Shown: one piece after another, positions 23,700 through 33,382 of the stretch
How the letters are laid out: every line of letters begins with the position of its first letter
How positions within the stretch are numbered: the first letter of the stretch is position 1
NCBI GenBank assembly: GCA_947044365.1
Contig: OX345640.1
Span: forward strand, 925,001 to 989,000
DNA from: Petrosia ficiformis
Lineage: Eukaryota > Porifera > Demospongiae > Haplosclerida > Petrosiidae
Direction of reading: 5' to 3'
DNA length: 64,000 nucleotides
The notes under the pieces: model-generated
The model's input: the letters and a program-made list of their open reading frames with translations, nothing else
Databases searched by the model: none
Told to the model about the DNA's origin: nothing
Made by a program: the position numbers and the translations under genes

Positions 23700-25083
23700 T
23701 CAATGAAAACTCTATAGATTAAGAAACTTACAATGTCAGCATTTGAACTGATGTAGTACCATTCTGCTACAGCATCAGAAGGAAACATATTAGTAATATT
23801 ATCAAATGTCTTTCCATAATCCTTTGAACTAGAGAGAAAGAGACAGATGGAGTCAAAGAGAGACACAGACAGAGAGAGGGACAGAGAAACAGAAAGAAAG
23901 AGAGAGAGAGAGAGACAGAAGGACAGAAAGGGAGAATTATGATGTGTACTGCCTGGTACAGTAAACATGCAGACTCACATCCATAAAAAACTCTCTGTTG
24001 AGTAACCTCCACTACCTCTCTTCCTTGTCAAGATAAAAATACGCTAACAGAACAAAGGTTGCTGGGATAATTATAAAGTGTTTCCAAATACACTTACCTC
24101 ACGTGGTTTACCAGACCAATGAACAAGACCAAATGTATGATGATCACCAGTCAGTTTAACAGTGGTACCAAATCCAGGAGGTGAGGTTGTAGGAGTACTT
24201 CGGAGCTCCCTTGATTTGGTGCTGTAGGATAAATAGAAACATGAGGTGTGTTTTAGAGCAAATATACATTTTATAAAAATAGAATGAACACAAAAAAGAC
24301 AATTGTGGCAGACCAACTCCATCAGAAAGATGGACTGGTTTGGATTAAGTAATAAGAACACTGGATCAAGTAATAAGAACACTGGATCAAGTAATAGGAA
24401 CACTGGATCAAGTAATAGGAACACTGGATTAAGTAATAGGAACACTGGATCAAGTAATAGGAACACTGGATTAAGTAATAGGAACGCTGGATCAAGTAAT
24501 AGGTACACTGGATTAAGTAATAGGAACGCTGGATCAAGTAATAAGAACACTGGATTAAGTAATAGGAACACTGGATCAAGTAATAGGAACGCTGGATTAA
24601 GTAATAGGAACGCTGGATCAAGTAATAGGAACATTGAATCAAGTATTAGGTACACTGGATCAAGTAATAGGAATGTTACCTCAAGTAGGCAAGCCTAATG
24701 ACAAGAGACCCTAGGATCGAAGAGAAATCCTCTCGAAATATTCACAGTGCTAATCTAATCCCTGACTCTAGACTGTCAGAGAATATGTAAATATAAGGAA
24801 TATACTTTAATAGGTGAGGTAATAGCTTATAAAGCTTTGCGAACCCTGTCACATAATAGTTATAATTATGCATTATATTATACGTCATGTAATTATCAAG
24901 TTACAATTTCTCTTTGGCATTGAATAGTACTTCTCCCAATGATTCTGTCTCCTTGTATTCCACCACTACAGGTTCGATCAAACCCTTTTTAGAGTTTCTG
25001 GGCTCATGGATGATGCCTTCAACACAATACAAGACGAGAAATAGACAAAGAAAAGAGTAACACATCCTATGAAGGAAGGCCAT
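9874..25083 (-). CDS. VPS10/PKD receptor paralogue B (sortilin/SorCS-like), complete
   Basis: About 27 exons and 1,350 residues. Exons (high to low): 25083–24905, 24221–24098, 24043–23979, 23828–23732, 23582–23406, 21335–21206, 20919–20789, 20729–20619, 20447–20290, 20236–20059, 20003–19907, 18242–18069, 17821–17578, 17216–17077, 17017–16898, 16843–16678, 16436–16253, 16168–16071, 15894–15729, 15371–15259, 14325–14139, 13595–13290, 13108–12990, 12835–12677, 11176–11062, 10830–10707, 10072–9874. Start ATG 25083 gives a signal peptide ([18 protein letters not shown]). The VPS10 propeller ([41 protein letters not shown]) is followed by the Cys-rich sortilin C module (exons 17821–16898), a clear PKD domain (WSYGDD … [17 protein letters not shown]), further PKD-like repeats, a transmembrane helix and a very acidic tail with YTRL. 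VPS10 followed by PKD is SorCS-like; sortilin itself lacks PKD. Presumed endosome/Golgi sorting receptor. Exons 12–27 pair with gene A where visible. Confidence 0.88.
10870..11035. repeat. GGAT tetranucleotide microsatellite
   Basis: Degenerate GGATGGAT/GGATGAAT repeats in the gene B intron before the membrane exon. It is the inverted counterpart of the CATC repeat at 3440–3625. Confidence 0.85.
11511..12130 (+). mobile_element. Non-autonomous hAT transposon with BED-finger remnant
   Basis: Perfect 16-bp terminal inverted repeats (TAGTGATGGGCGATAC at the left, complement at the right), flanked by the exact 8-bp direct repeat CTGGTGTG at 11503–11510 and 12131–12138, the hAT target-site length. 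Both subterminal regions are rich in ATCGAT. Internally, 11790–12005 (+) encodes a fragment like the start of a BED zinc finger ([19 protein letters not shown]), as found at the N-terminus of hAT transposases. The rest of the transposase is deleted. It sits in a gene B intron that is only about 70 bp in gene A, so it arrived after the duplication. Confidence 0.9.
13735..13860 (-). repeat. tRNA-derived SINE (partner of 1690–1830)
   Basis: Inverted copy of the gene A intronic SINE at the equivalent position. A-box and B-box resemblance are retained and it ends at the same homopolymer. It dates to before the A/B duplication. Confidence 0.55.
14380..15050. other. Gene B-specific intron insertion
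   Basis: The gene B intron 14326–15258 is about four times longer than its partner in gene A (997–1223). The extra sequence holds a (TA)n run at 14451–14487 and short inverted segments (CTAGTCTGCCTTGGCAGAC). It probably includes one or more inserted repeats; no termini could be defined. Confidence 0.4.
15517..15655. mobile_element. Palindromic MITE in gene B intron
   Basis: Inverted counterpart of the element at 654–784, with the same outer arms and the same core (tagtctcgtg … gcacaagacta). Shared position supports descent from one insertion. Confidence 0.65.
17440..17530 (+). repeat. tRNA-like SINE head
   Basis: A-box GCGTAGTTGGTTGAGCA and B-box GGGTTCAATTCCCACC about 40 bp apart, inside a gene B intron and followed by a CAGA microsatellite. 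It does not fold into an obvious full cloverleaf, so a SINE head is preferred over a functional tRNA gene. Confidence 0.5.
17820..18056. repeat. TGTA/CATG microsatellite
   Basis: Degenerate ATGTACATGTATG repeats in a gene B intron. The overlapping reading frames seen on both strands are products of the repeat. Confidence 0.9.
18430..18725. mobile_element. Possible hAT-like MITE
   Basis: Starts CTAGGGCTGGAATGATT and ends with the complement of a CTAAAGCTGAGAGTCGA-like sequence. The interior is rich in ATCGATTATCAATT, like the other hAT-type elements here. Termini are imperfect and no target duplication was confirmed. Confidence 0.35.
18830..19015. repeat. CATA, CAGA and ATGT microsatellites
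   Basis: Consecutive (CATA)n, (CAGA)n and (ATGT)n runs in a gene B intron. Confidence 0.9.
19310..19412. repeat. Short dispersed repeat, 'tcttgagaa' family
   Basis: About 100 bp with arms GGGAGACTGGCAG … CTGACAGTCTCCC around TTCTTGAGAAGCAGGAATGG. Related copies are at about 22305–22400 and 38225–38310. The shared core (gcc…tcttgaga…gg…ggttcaag) suggests a small SINE-like family. Confidence 0.5.
19565..19898. repeat. T-rich tract followed by (ATGT)n(GT)n(ATGT)n
   Basis: A T/A-rich stretch (19565–19700) runs into about 200 bp of almost pure ATGT repeat interrupted by a GT block (19739–19776), ending 9 bp before the gene B exon at 19907. The repeat therefore abuts a splice donor. Confidence 0.95.
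21340..21402. repeat. GA/GT dinucleotide repeat
   Basis: (GA)n–(GT)n–(GA)n run directly next to the acceptor of the gene B exon ending at 21335. Confidence 0.9.
22150..22310. repeat. Tandem repeat, about 26 bp, six copies
   Basis: Units like cagccacaatggcttagaaa repeat imperfectly inside the 2-kb intron of gene B. Confidence 0.85.
22305..22400. repeat. Short dispersed repeat, 'tcttgagaa' family
   Basis: Second copy of the family at 19310: CCAGTCTTGAGAACTGGG … GGTTAAAGATCTTTGATGG … CTCTCCCCACTCATCCAGTG. Confidence 0.5.
22820..23170 (-). mobile_element. Retrotransposon reverse-transcriptase C-terminal fragment
   Basis: A minus-strand frame reads [13 protein letters not shown] … [16 protein letters not shown] … [19 protein letters not shown]. 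This is the pattern of the region just after the polymerase domain in a widespread family of animal retroelement RTs (IVNFP…[10 protein letters not shown]…L…QGY.Y.KL…F.KFY). The catalytic domain is absent. It is a truncated insertion in the large gene B intron, oriented with the gene. Confidence 0.75.
23625..23700. repeat. GA-rich microsatellite
   Basis: (GA)n with GTGA variants beside the gene B exon 23732–23828; a second GA-rich stretch is at 23830–23935 on the other side of that exon. Confidence 0.9.
24330..24680. repeat. 21-bp minisatellite, about 16 copies
   Basis: Unit aacactggatcaagtaatagg with c/t and a/g variants, in gene B intron 1. Because the period is a multiple of three, all frames stay open. 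The predicted peptide repeats are artefacts of an intronic array. Confidence 0.92.
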
Positions 25084-25567
25084 TACGCCCAAATAATTAA
25101 CATTAATTAATTATTATTATTTTGTGTAATTATGACATCATCAAAAAAGGGTTGCACCTAATTTCGTGATACTACGATATGAATATGTAATAGAAGTTGA
25201 GATAACTAGCAATTAGTATATATAATAATTGATCTTAGAAAGCCAACAGAGTTTGCAGATGCAGTAAATGAGCCTTTAAAAAAAGCTTTTCTCTTTTTGA
25301 AAATTAATAATAATAATTATAAATATCATAAAACTGAAGAATAAGCCGCTTGTTTGATTATAATCAAAATATGTTTTGATAAAAAGTTGATAAAAAAACT
25401 AGTAATTAATATAATTAATATTGAGACTTAAAAAACAAAACTAGCAGAGTACATGAGGAAGTTAGTTGAATAATTTCATTAGGTGGTATATAGTACATAG
25501 CAAAACGTGACAGAATTCTGGTGCATTGAAAGAAGTTGTTACTTGTTATTTACTTGCTGTCTGTTAT
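25084..25567. promoter_or_regulatory. Spacer holding the presumed promoter of gene B
   Basis: AT-rich 484 bp between the start of gene B (25083, −) and the stop of the GTPase/CARD gene (25568, −). It should contain the gene B promoter and the downstream gene-end signals. No specific element was recognised. Confidence 0.35.
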
Positions 25568-28500
25568 CTAGCTTGAGTCTCCTACACCTAACTGTTCCAA
25601 TATGTCATCACATAATCTCGATACTGTCCAATCATCTTGTTTTTTCAGTACCTCACAAAATAATATCAATCTTTCTTGTTCATTATAGACTTTGAGAGAT
25701 CTTTGAACTGCATTCAATAGTCGAGAACATTTCTGATAACAGGAAAGACTTTCAATTGTTAATACATCATCTTTAACTTGACCTGGTATTAAATCAACAT
25801 TTGAAAGGTCGTTAGCTAGTTTATCTGGTCCAGATATTACATCTAACAACTGTGATGTGTGTGTCTTTAGTATATCATGTGGAGAAGAATTCTTGATGCC
25901 TATTTTTGTTTGTGATGTATCTCCAGAGATTACACTTGGATTCTTCTTGATGTCTTGTGAACTATCTCCAGAGATTACACTTGGATTCTTCTTGATGTCT
26001 TGTGAAGTATCTCCAGAGATTACACTTGGATTCTTCTTGATGTCTTGTGATGTATCTCCAGAGATTACACTTGGATTCTTCTTGATGTCTTGTGAAGTAT
26101 CTCCAGAGATTACACTTGGATTCTTCTTGATGTCTTGTGAAGTATCTCCAGAGATTATACTTGGATTCTTCTTGATGTCTTGTGATGTATCTCCAGAGAT
26201 TACACTTGGATTCTTCTTGATGTCTTGTGAAGTATCTCCAGAGATTACACTTGGATTCTTCTCGATGTCTTGTGAAGTATCTCCAGAGATTACACTTGGA
26301 TTCTTCTTGATGTCTTGTGAAGTATCTCCAGAGATTATACTTGGATTCTTCTCGATGTCTTGTGAAGTATCTCCAGAGATTATACTTGGATTCTTCTTGA
26401 TGTCTTGTGAAGTATCTCCAGAGATTACACTTGGATTCTTCTTGATGTCTTGTGATGTATCTCCAGAGATTACACTTGGATTCTTCTTGATGTCTTGTGA
26501 TGTATCTCCAGAGATTACACTTGGATTCTTCTTGATGTCTTGTGATGTATCTTCACAGATTAGACCTGCCTCTACAGGTGTGTTGATCAAAGAATCTAGT
26601 GGATTGATTATAATTATATTCATGTAAATATTTATATTTTTCATTATATGCAGTGTTACCAATGACAAAAACCATAATTATAAATTAGTAAATATAATTA
26701 TGTATATATTGTCAAACTTCCAAACAACCAGTCTATTTGTGTTATAATATAATAAATATCTTATGGTGCTTTAATCTTCAATACAAACAATAATCTTTTA
26801 CTACTGTACTATCTGATATATAATTATATATAAACTACTATCAACTAACCTTGATTACTAGTAATGAACCAATCTTCCCTCTCACTATTTAGAGAGTAAG
26901 TTATCCTAGTACGAGAACATCTAATTTCAAACTTTTCTCTCTTATATTCAACCATAGCAATGTGTCTAATATCATCTGCACATTTTGGGAGATTACAATA
27001 GAAACCAAATCTTTGGTTGTAAAATGATTGATCATACCGAAGAGTCTCATATATATTCAAGATCCCTTCCTGAAGAACATGACGAATGTCACACTGAAAT
27101 TTATTTTTGCCACCCGCTTGCTTACCTTCTACTTCTACACGTACTTCACAACATTTCGATGTATCTTTTAGAGTAACAGCACAATTGCTATCGGTATAGA
27201 AGGAAGCTTGATGACGATAGAGAAGAGGCAAACCCTTACAATACTGAATTCTCCATTCTTTCTCGCATAAGAAAACAAGAAGTGCACTGAAAACTCCTTT
27301 AGGGACAAACCCTCCATCGAACACCAATAAAAGAGGATCCTGGTTCATACTGGGAGGAGGTTCCTCTGCATGAACCAATGCACAAGGAAGAAAATAATGA
27401 TCTGACTCCAGATTATGAGCATTCCCAAGAATTTTGAGATGATCAAGAAGAGCCAAGAATGCATTGTAAGGTATTCCAAACTTGTCTTCATATTTGGTGA
27501 AGATTCCTTTCACTGTTGTGCTATCAAACAAGCCAAGCCGTTTGAATTTGTTCACTCTAGATACATCTACATTATCAAGAGTGAAGGTTGACGTAATGAA
27601 CTCTGAAATTGCGCTAAACATTACACTTGGTTGTATGATGACAATGCCTTTAAGCTCTTTAACACTATCATAGTATCGAATAGTACCGGTTTTGTGGTGA
27701 AGAAACCACAAGCAATTCGGCAGGTCTTCCTCAGATACATTACATTTCTTTGCTATTTCTATACATTTTGTATGAGTTACAGTTGACGTTTTCATTTTTC
27801 TCAAAGATAACCCAAGAGCTAACCAGTGTACAGGGAACTCAATCTTGTACGGATTTATTCCATCTTTCTCTCGTCCAATTATCCTCTCCACCACCTTTCT
27901 AACAGAGGAACTATCATTCTTGTCATCATAGTTATCCACTGGTATTATTAACTGCTCTGAAGACAAATATTCGATGAAACCACATTCATAAAGTGAGGAT
28001 TCTTCGAGAAGTTCTTTCAGCTCCATGTCGATTTCATTGATCTTTGACTTGCTTACCAAATCTTTGTGTGTTCCAACTACCAAGACAGAAAGAGGAGGGA
28101 CAATGCTTTTGGAACCATGAAGTGCAACATCATGTGATAACAAATTGTGATAACTGGCAATGCTGGAAAGAAACTGCATAAAAACCTCTTTTACAGTGAA
28201 AGAACTTTCATAGAGATTATGTTCGCCATCAGATGAACCATAGGTGACAGTATATTTACTGTTTAGGCCACGAAACAAATTAAAAATAAAAATAAAAATG
28301 GTAGGCCCAGCAACTAGAGCAGGTACCACCTCTTGGAACTCAGGCTGACCTCCAGTGTCAGTGTAGAAAATGGTCAAAGTGTTGTCAAGAAGCACTTCAA
28401 CTTTGCTCATATCTTTGCGTTCTATAGATTCTATCACATCATCTAGTTGAACAGAAACTGTATCTAGTGTATGCGTATCAATATGAACTGGACCTGTCCC

Positions 28501-28913
28501 TAATGCCCCAACAGGAAAATTATCTGGTTTTGGTTTAGGAGGATCATTTTTCGTCAATGGCAAAGAGAATGGTTGTAAACCAGAATAACTACTAAGATTC
28601 TCAATAGTTTTGAAATAAACTGCCGTTTCTTCTTCAAGATTTTCTATCTCTTTCCATTTACCACTTTCTGTTACAATAGATTTTGGAATTGGGACCTGAA
28701 TCATCCTCCTTTCATCCATAACACCAGTGCTGCATGACCCACTCCCTGGCCCATCACATGTAGCTCGTATCCCTGGGGGAGGTTTACCAAGAAGTCGATG
28801 CAACAGACAAGTTTTACCAACTCGGGGTGGACCAAAAGGCATGCACTGAACCATGTAAGTTTCAAATGAACCCTGCTTCTTCACTGCATCTTCAAAGGCA
28901 TTCCTGTATTTAT
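25568..28913 (-). CDS. Roco-like GTPase with 15-residue repeats and C-terminal CARD
   Basis: Two large exons, 28913–26850 and 26595–25568 (alternative acceptor about 26573, same phase). The first encodes a Ras-of-complex type GTPase: P-loop GPPRVGKT, switch DTGGQPEF, base-recognition GTHKDL, followed by a COR-like region (FPVHWLALGLSLR, FLHHKTGTIRYYD, LKGIVIIQPSVMF). The second encodes 14 full SGDTSQDIKKNPSVI units, then a roughly 100-residue helical CARD-like domain (YQKCSRLLNAVQRSL, FCEVLKKQ, LCDDILEQLG) and a stop. The first exon has no convincing start codon. It opens directly behind an acceptor (TTTTTTAG) in phase 1, the same phase in which the upstream CK1 duplicate ends, so it may be the 3' half of a kinase–GTPase–CARD fusion. 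Known: Roco GTPases dimerise through COR, and CARDs assemble death-fold signalling complexes. Role in innate sensing is inference. Confidence 0.85.
25916..26560 (-). repeat. 45-bp coding minisatellite, 14 units plus a partial
   Basis: Each unit encodes SGDTSQDIKKNPSVI with only K/E, V/I and T/S changes. The array lies between the COR region and the CARD and probably forms a long hydrophilic linker. Units are nearly identical at DNA level, so expansion is recent and copy number is probably polymorphic. Confidence 0.95.
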
Positions 28914-30041
28914 CTAAAAAATTATTAGAGATAATAATAATAATTATCTACATTACCCCAAGTTCTAATAGATGTTGCTTAAAAATAACATTTATAGTTA
29001 GTACAGTGAGATACTAACACATTTACTTAATTATTGATAAATTATTAGTAGTTATCATTAATTTGTTTTTGGGTGATCTCAGACAGAGTGACAGCACTCT
29101 AGGCTCTATGGATAGGTACAGTATGTGGGAGTGGAATTTTCTGTTTGATACGATTTCCCTTTGATAAAAGACCATGAGGAGGGGCAAATGTCTCCACAAC
29201 ATTGGCCCCCTATGCCTCTCCTATTCCTACATCTAGGCTATTACCTCTTTTTATAATTATAAACATTTTATGATTTCCTGAGAGTATTCATTTGTAAAGA
29301 ATCACATTTTAAATAATACAAATGGTATTTATTATATGACCAAGCTGGCAGTATCTGTATATCAAAACAATCACTTAGATACTTTAACAGATTGAGAAGT
29401 GAGCTCAATAGTTATCAATTTATAGAGTGACATAGGCATATATATAAACAGGGCACACCAGGAAATAGGAGGAGTCACGACCAATGGCAGCCAATGCTTG
29501 TCAGTTCACTACATTCTTTAACATAGCTGAGTAGGTAAGAATCCAAAGAAAAACAAACATTTTCAGTCAATTTCATGTACAAGGTGAGAATTACATGTTG
29601 CCGTGTTGCCCTGGTAGTTAGAATCCTATATACGCCTATGTAGAGCGAGTGTTTATATGGAGGCATTGATATGTAGAGAATCCATTTGAGTGTTCAACAA
29701 TATCTTTAGCTTTTCTAACTTGGGAGTTACAATTTTGTGTAAAGGCTGTCTACATGACTTAAAGCAAACAAAATATCTTGTGTCTCTAGCAATTATCAGT
29801 GGTAAGTCTTTCATTTGTTGTCACTAGGTTTAGTAGTGTATGATTGCTTGGAGACTATGCGGGTCAGAATTGTAGAAAGGGAAATGAGTGCATTTATTAT
29901 TATATCTCATTTAAAATACAATTATTTATTACTGCCAATCGCATCACAATAACACTGTTATGCCTAAATATTAGCCTAGTGGGTGTGATTGGAGATGAGA
30001 ATAGTATGCTATAATGATAATCATAATTATGATCAACATAC
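28914..30041. other. Spacer or intron between kinase and GTPase exons
   Basis: No coding exon was found on the minus strand that could supply an independent N-terminus for the GTPase. In the fusion model this is a 1.1-kb intron. Confidence 0.5.
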
Positions 30042-31275
30042 CTACAGGTGTTATTGGACCACCTGGGATAGTACTACTAGAACTAGCTGAAGCAGCTGCT
30101 TTCTGTTTGAGTAGAGTCCAATCAAAAGTATAATCGTATTGATGATTTAATGTACGAAATAGAATACGAAAGAGTTGTCTAAGGTACAAATAGTCTGGAG
30201 CTTCTTCAAATTGTAGGCCTCTGCAGTAATTTAGATACATAGCAAATTCTGCTGGAAATCCCTGTAATAAAGAAAAACTAAAATCACCGAAAGATAATAT
30301 AATGATGCAATGAGAAAACGATAAGAAATGAGAAGATAACTGAAGTAAAAAATATAAGTCAGAATATTAATTTACTTATTAATGATAATGCATCATACAA
30401 ATAATTGAAACTACTCAATAGACTTACCTTACAAAGCACTTCAATGGGGGTTGATAGTTTCTTTTCACAGATCTTCTCATATTTCTGTTTCTTTGTAGCA
30501 GCCTATAATGAACAATATCATCATGAATAGATGAACAACCTGTACAATTGTATGTCTGTTATCAAATATCTATCATTTCTCTATCTAAGCCAATTACTAT
30601 CCATCAGTCCATTCATATATCTATCATCTGAGCTGTATTGCATCTAATCATTCATTTATTGTTAGTTCATCTGTTTATCTATCAATCCATCTATCCAATC
30701 AACATACCTTTGTATCACAAAATTGTATTAAACTGACACAAACAATAAATAATCACAACACATCTTGTTATTTCTGACCATTAAACCTTGCCAAGGCAAG
30801 CTTGATCTGTTGAAGTACATGAGTACATACCCAAGAGATTCCATATCATCACGTCGTCTAATAGAAACGAGAGAGAATAAGTGTGTGCTAATAATCATAT
30901 AGCTGTTATGACTAGATAAAATTAAAATTACAGTCACCACAAAGCAATCATGCTAACTGCATAACTCTTTTGATTTAAGATATATTAGTCAAAAATAGTT
31001 TTTCATATCATTGAAACATTACGTCTAAGTCACACAAAAGTAAAACTTACTAACATGTCTGGTTATACATAGTAATATTATATTCACATCATAATATGTG
31101 TTAAACTTACGATTGTTCAATTCCAAGATGAGCATTAATACTTGCATATCTCGCAGTACTTATAAGATCCTCCTTACCTTCTCGATATGGTATATGTTGT
31201 TTGGATCGTGTGTCTCGATATTTCTTGGCTTGTCCAAAATCGATAATAAATAACTGATGAGAGATAGATAAGATT

Positions 31276-31338
<63 letters not shown>

Positions 31339-32851
31339 GGCAGACAAGAGACAGAGAGGATGATGGATATAAACAGAATGCGAGAGTGAAAGCATAATAT
31401 ATAGATTGCCCAGGATATTTAGAACAAAAACATTAATAAAGCTGAGGCGGTGACAAAACTGGGAGATAATTATTCATAATAATTTTATAACAATTATACC
31501 AGCAAATATACACATTCAATATATAAATGGGATACGTTGATAGAGTTGCCTTCCCATTGCATTAGCCTATCCACACACCACTACTACAGTTTGCTCTAAT
31601 ATTTGCAGCCATATTGAAAGTGAAGCCATGCCTATAAATGTCTGCAGCACAGTAAGCAGAAACCACAATTGCAAAAGAGTCTCCATAGTGAATTTCGGCG
31701 AAGTCGTCATCAGGATCAGGATGCCGACAGACAGACAACTTTGATTTATAATAATTATTCATAATAGGATTACATATAAATGTGTGTGCATGTATATGTA
31801 TTTGTATATTTTAGTTTATACTCATATATAGCTAATGAAGGACAAACAATTGATCTACCTTATTACAATGTCTTCCAATACCCATAAGAAAATTTTCTGG
31901 TTTGATATCTCTGTGAATAAAGTTCTTATTATGTATGTATTCAATACGTCCAATCATCTGAAATTAAGAGATGAAACATGTTGTCAATAACACAAGTTCA
32001 ATGTAATGAATTGGATGCAGTGAATTTAATAATGTTGATGGACGGATGAATGTATGAATGAATGTATGAATAGATGTAAAATGAACAATTGATTGGATGG
32101 TTAGTGTTCATGCACATGACTAATTGATTGATAACCGATAAAATGGATTTATAGATAAATAGAAGAATTACAGTCAATTTGGTTATTGAATTCGAGCAGG
32201 ACTTATGAATACATACAAATAGATGGATGGAGATTAATAATTAGATGCTTGCTGACATCACAGAGGCACACAATGGACGAAACAAATGATCAATGTTATT
32301 TGGACACAATTATTATTTGTTTATCATTTAATATATATAACAGATCATGTGATACTAACCTGATCAGCTAACATCAGTACAGTTTTCATTGTAAAACGTC
32401 GTGAACAAAAATTGAACAAATCTTCTAAACTTGGTCCAAGTAAATCCATCACCAGAACATTATAGTCTTTTTCTGAACCATACCACCTGTGAAATGAAAA
32501 AGATATAAAAGAAAGATGGAGATACGATGACGAAACTTACTTGATGTGAGGAATACCGACACCGCCTTGAAGAATTTTGTATAGTTTAGACTCGTAAAGT
32601 AACTGAGGGTGACGTGCTTTGTGTGATTCTAACTTTACAGCAACTTCCTAAACAAAAGAAGTAACATAATTATAAATGGGAGAACATCCATGATTAGTGG
32701 AGTAACTCACTTCTCCATTTGTGATATTCACTCCAAGATAAATATCCCCAAAACTTCCACTATACATTTTTCGTACTAATCTATACTTCCCTCCTACAGT
32801 GAACTCGAGCTCACTCTTTCCACTTCTACTTGATACAGTGGTTGATGCCAT
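30042..32851 (-). CDS. CK1-alpha duplicate with altered glycine loop; possibly spliced to the GTPase/CARD exons
   Basis: Eight exons: 32851–32711, 32647–32541, 32486–32360, 31957–31859, 31253–31111, 30857–30779, 30502–30428, 30261–30042. The start MASTTVSS matches the canonical copy at 40387. Most residues agree with CK1-alpha, including [10 protein letters not shown] and HRDIKPENF, but the glycine loop IGSGSFG is MYSGSFG (first Gly lost), DFGLAKK is DFGQAKK, and the activation segment DKNLTG is GKEDLIS, with one extra residue. The final small exon of the canonical gene is not found downstream. Instead the last donor (GTAG|GTATGT, phase 1) is compatible with the GTPase acceptor at 28913. The summed exons (991+2064+1028 bp) are divisible by three and open, about 1,360 residues. 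Alternatively it reads through to a stop near 29971 and is a separate, diverged kinase. Confidence 0.8.
31278..31345. repeat. (GA)n(CAGA)n microsatellite
   Basis: Pure GA followed by GACA repeats in the CK1-duplicate intron, 25 bp from the exon carrying the DFG motif. The canonical gene has a longer GA tract at the same place (37195–37350). Confidence 0.9.
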
Positions 32852-33155
32852 AGTTAACTGTGCAAAAAGGTGAGCCACACCCCTTAGCTAAGGTGTGGCT
32901 CGTTCTACTGGAATGTGCCATGCATTGTGCTATTGTACCAAAATTATAATCAAACAATACATATTTATGTATATATATACATGTAAAACAAACAGAAAAA
33001 AAAAACGATTTGATGAGAAATGATAAATATAAAATAATTATGCATTTTAATTATTAACATCATATCACCATTAATTAACTACATACATTAATTAATTAAT
33101 TATAAAACAAACAATATTAATATGTGTTCCTATTAGATATAATGAATGCACTTGA

Positions 33156-33208
<53 letters not shown>

Positions 33209-33382
33209 CACACACAAACAACTAACAATTAAAAGATGGAAAAGAAAAAAAAGGAAAATAGAGAAATACAAGGTTTAGGTGTAGAAACAGAGTGGAAGTG
33301 GTTTCCAGTAGTTGTGTCACTAATTACGTCCTGAGAGAGGGGATGTGATAAGTGGGTGTGGTGTAAATGACTTGTCAGTTAC
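32852..33382. other. Spacer between the two CK1 genes
   Basis: Contains a small perfect-arm hairpin directly upstream of the CK1-duplicate start (gagccacaccccttagc / gctaaggtgtggctc, 32871–32901) and an (AT)n run at 33157–33202. It presumably holds the promoter of the duplicate and the 3' end of the canonical gene. Confidence 0.5.

Noticed and set aside
24071..24698. Repetitive frames (NTGSSNR units and antisense YLIQ units)
   Set aside because: The 21-bp array is intronic to gene B. The real exon 24221–24098 ends before it.
25857..26627. 256-codon plus-strand frame with repeated MSCEVSPEITLGFFL units
   Set aside because: Antisense shadow of the 45-bp coding array. The repeat length is a multiple of three, so both strands stay open; the minus strand joins a GTPase and a CARD in phase.
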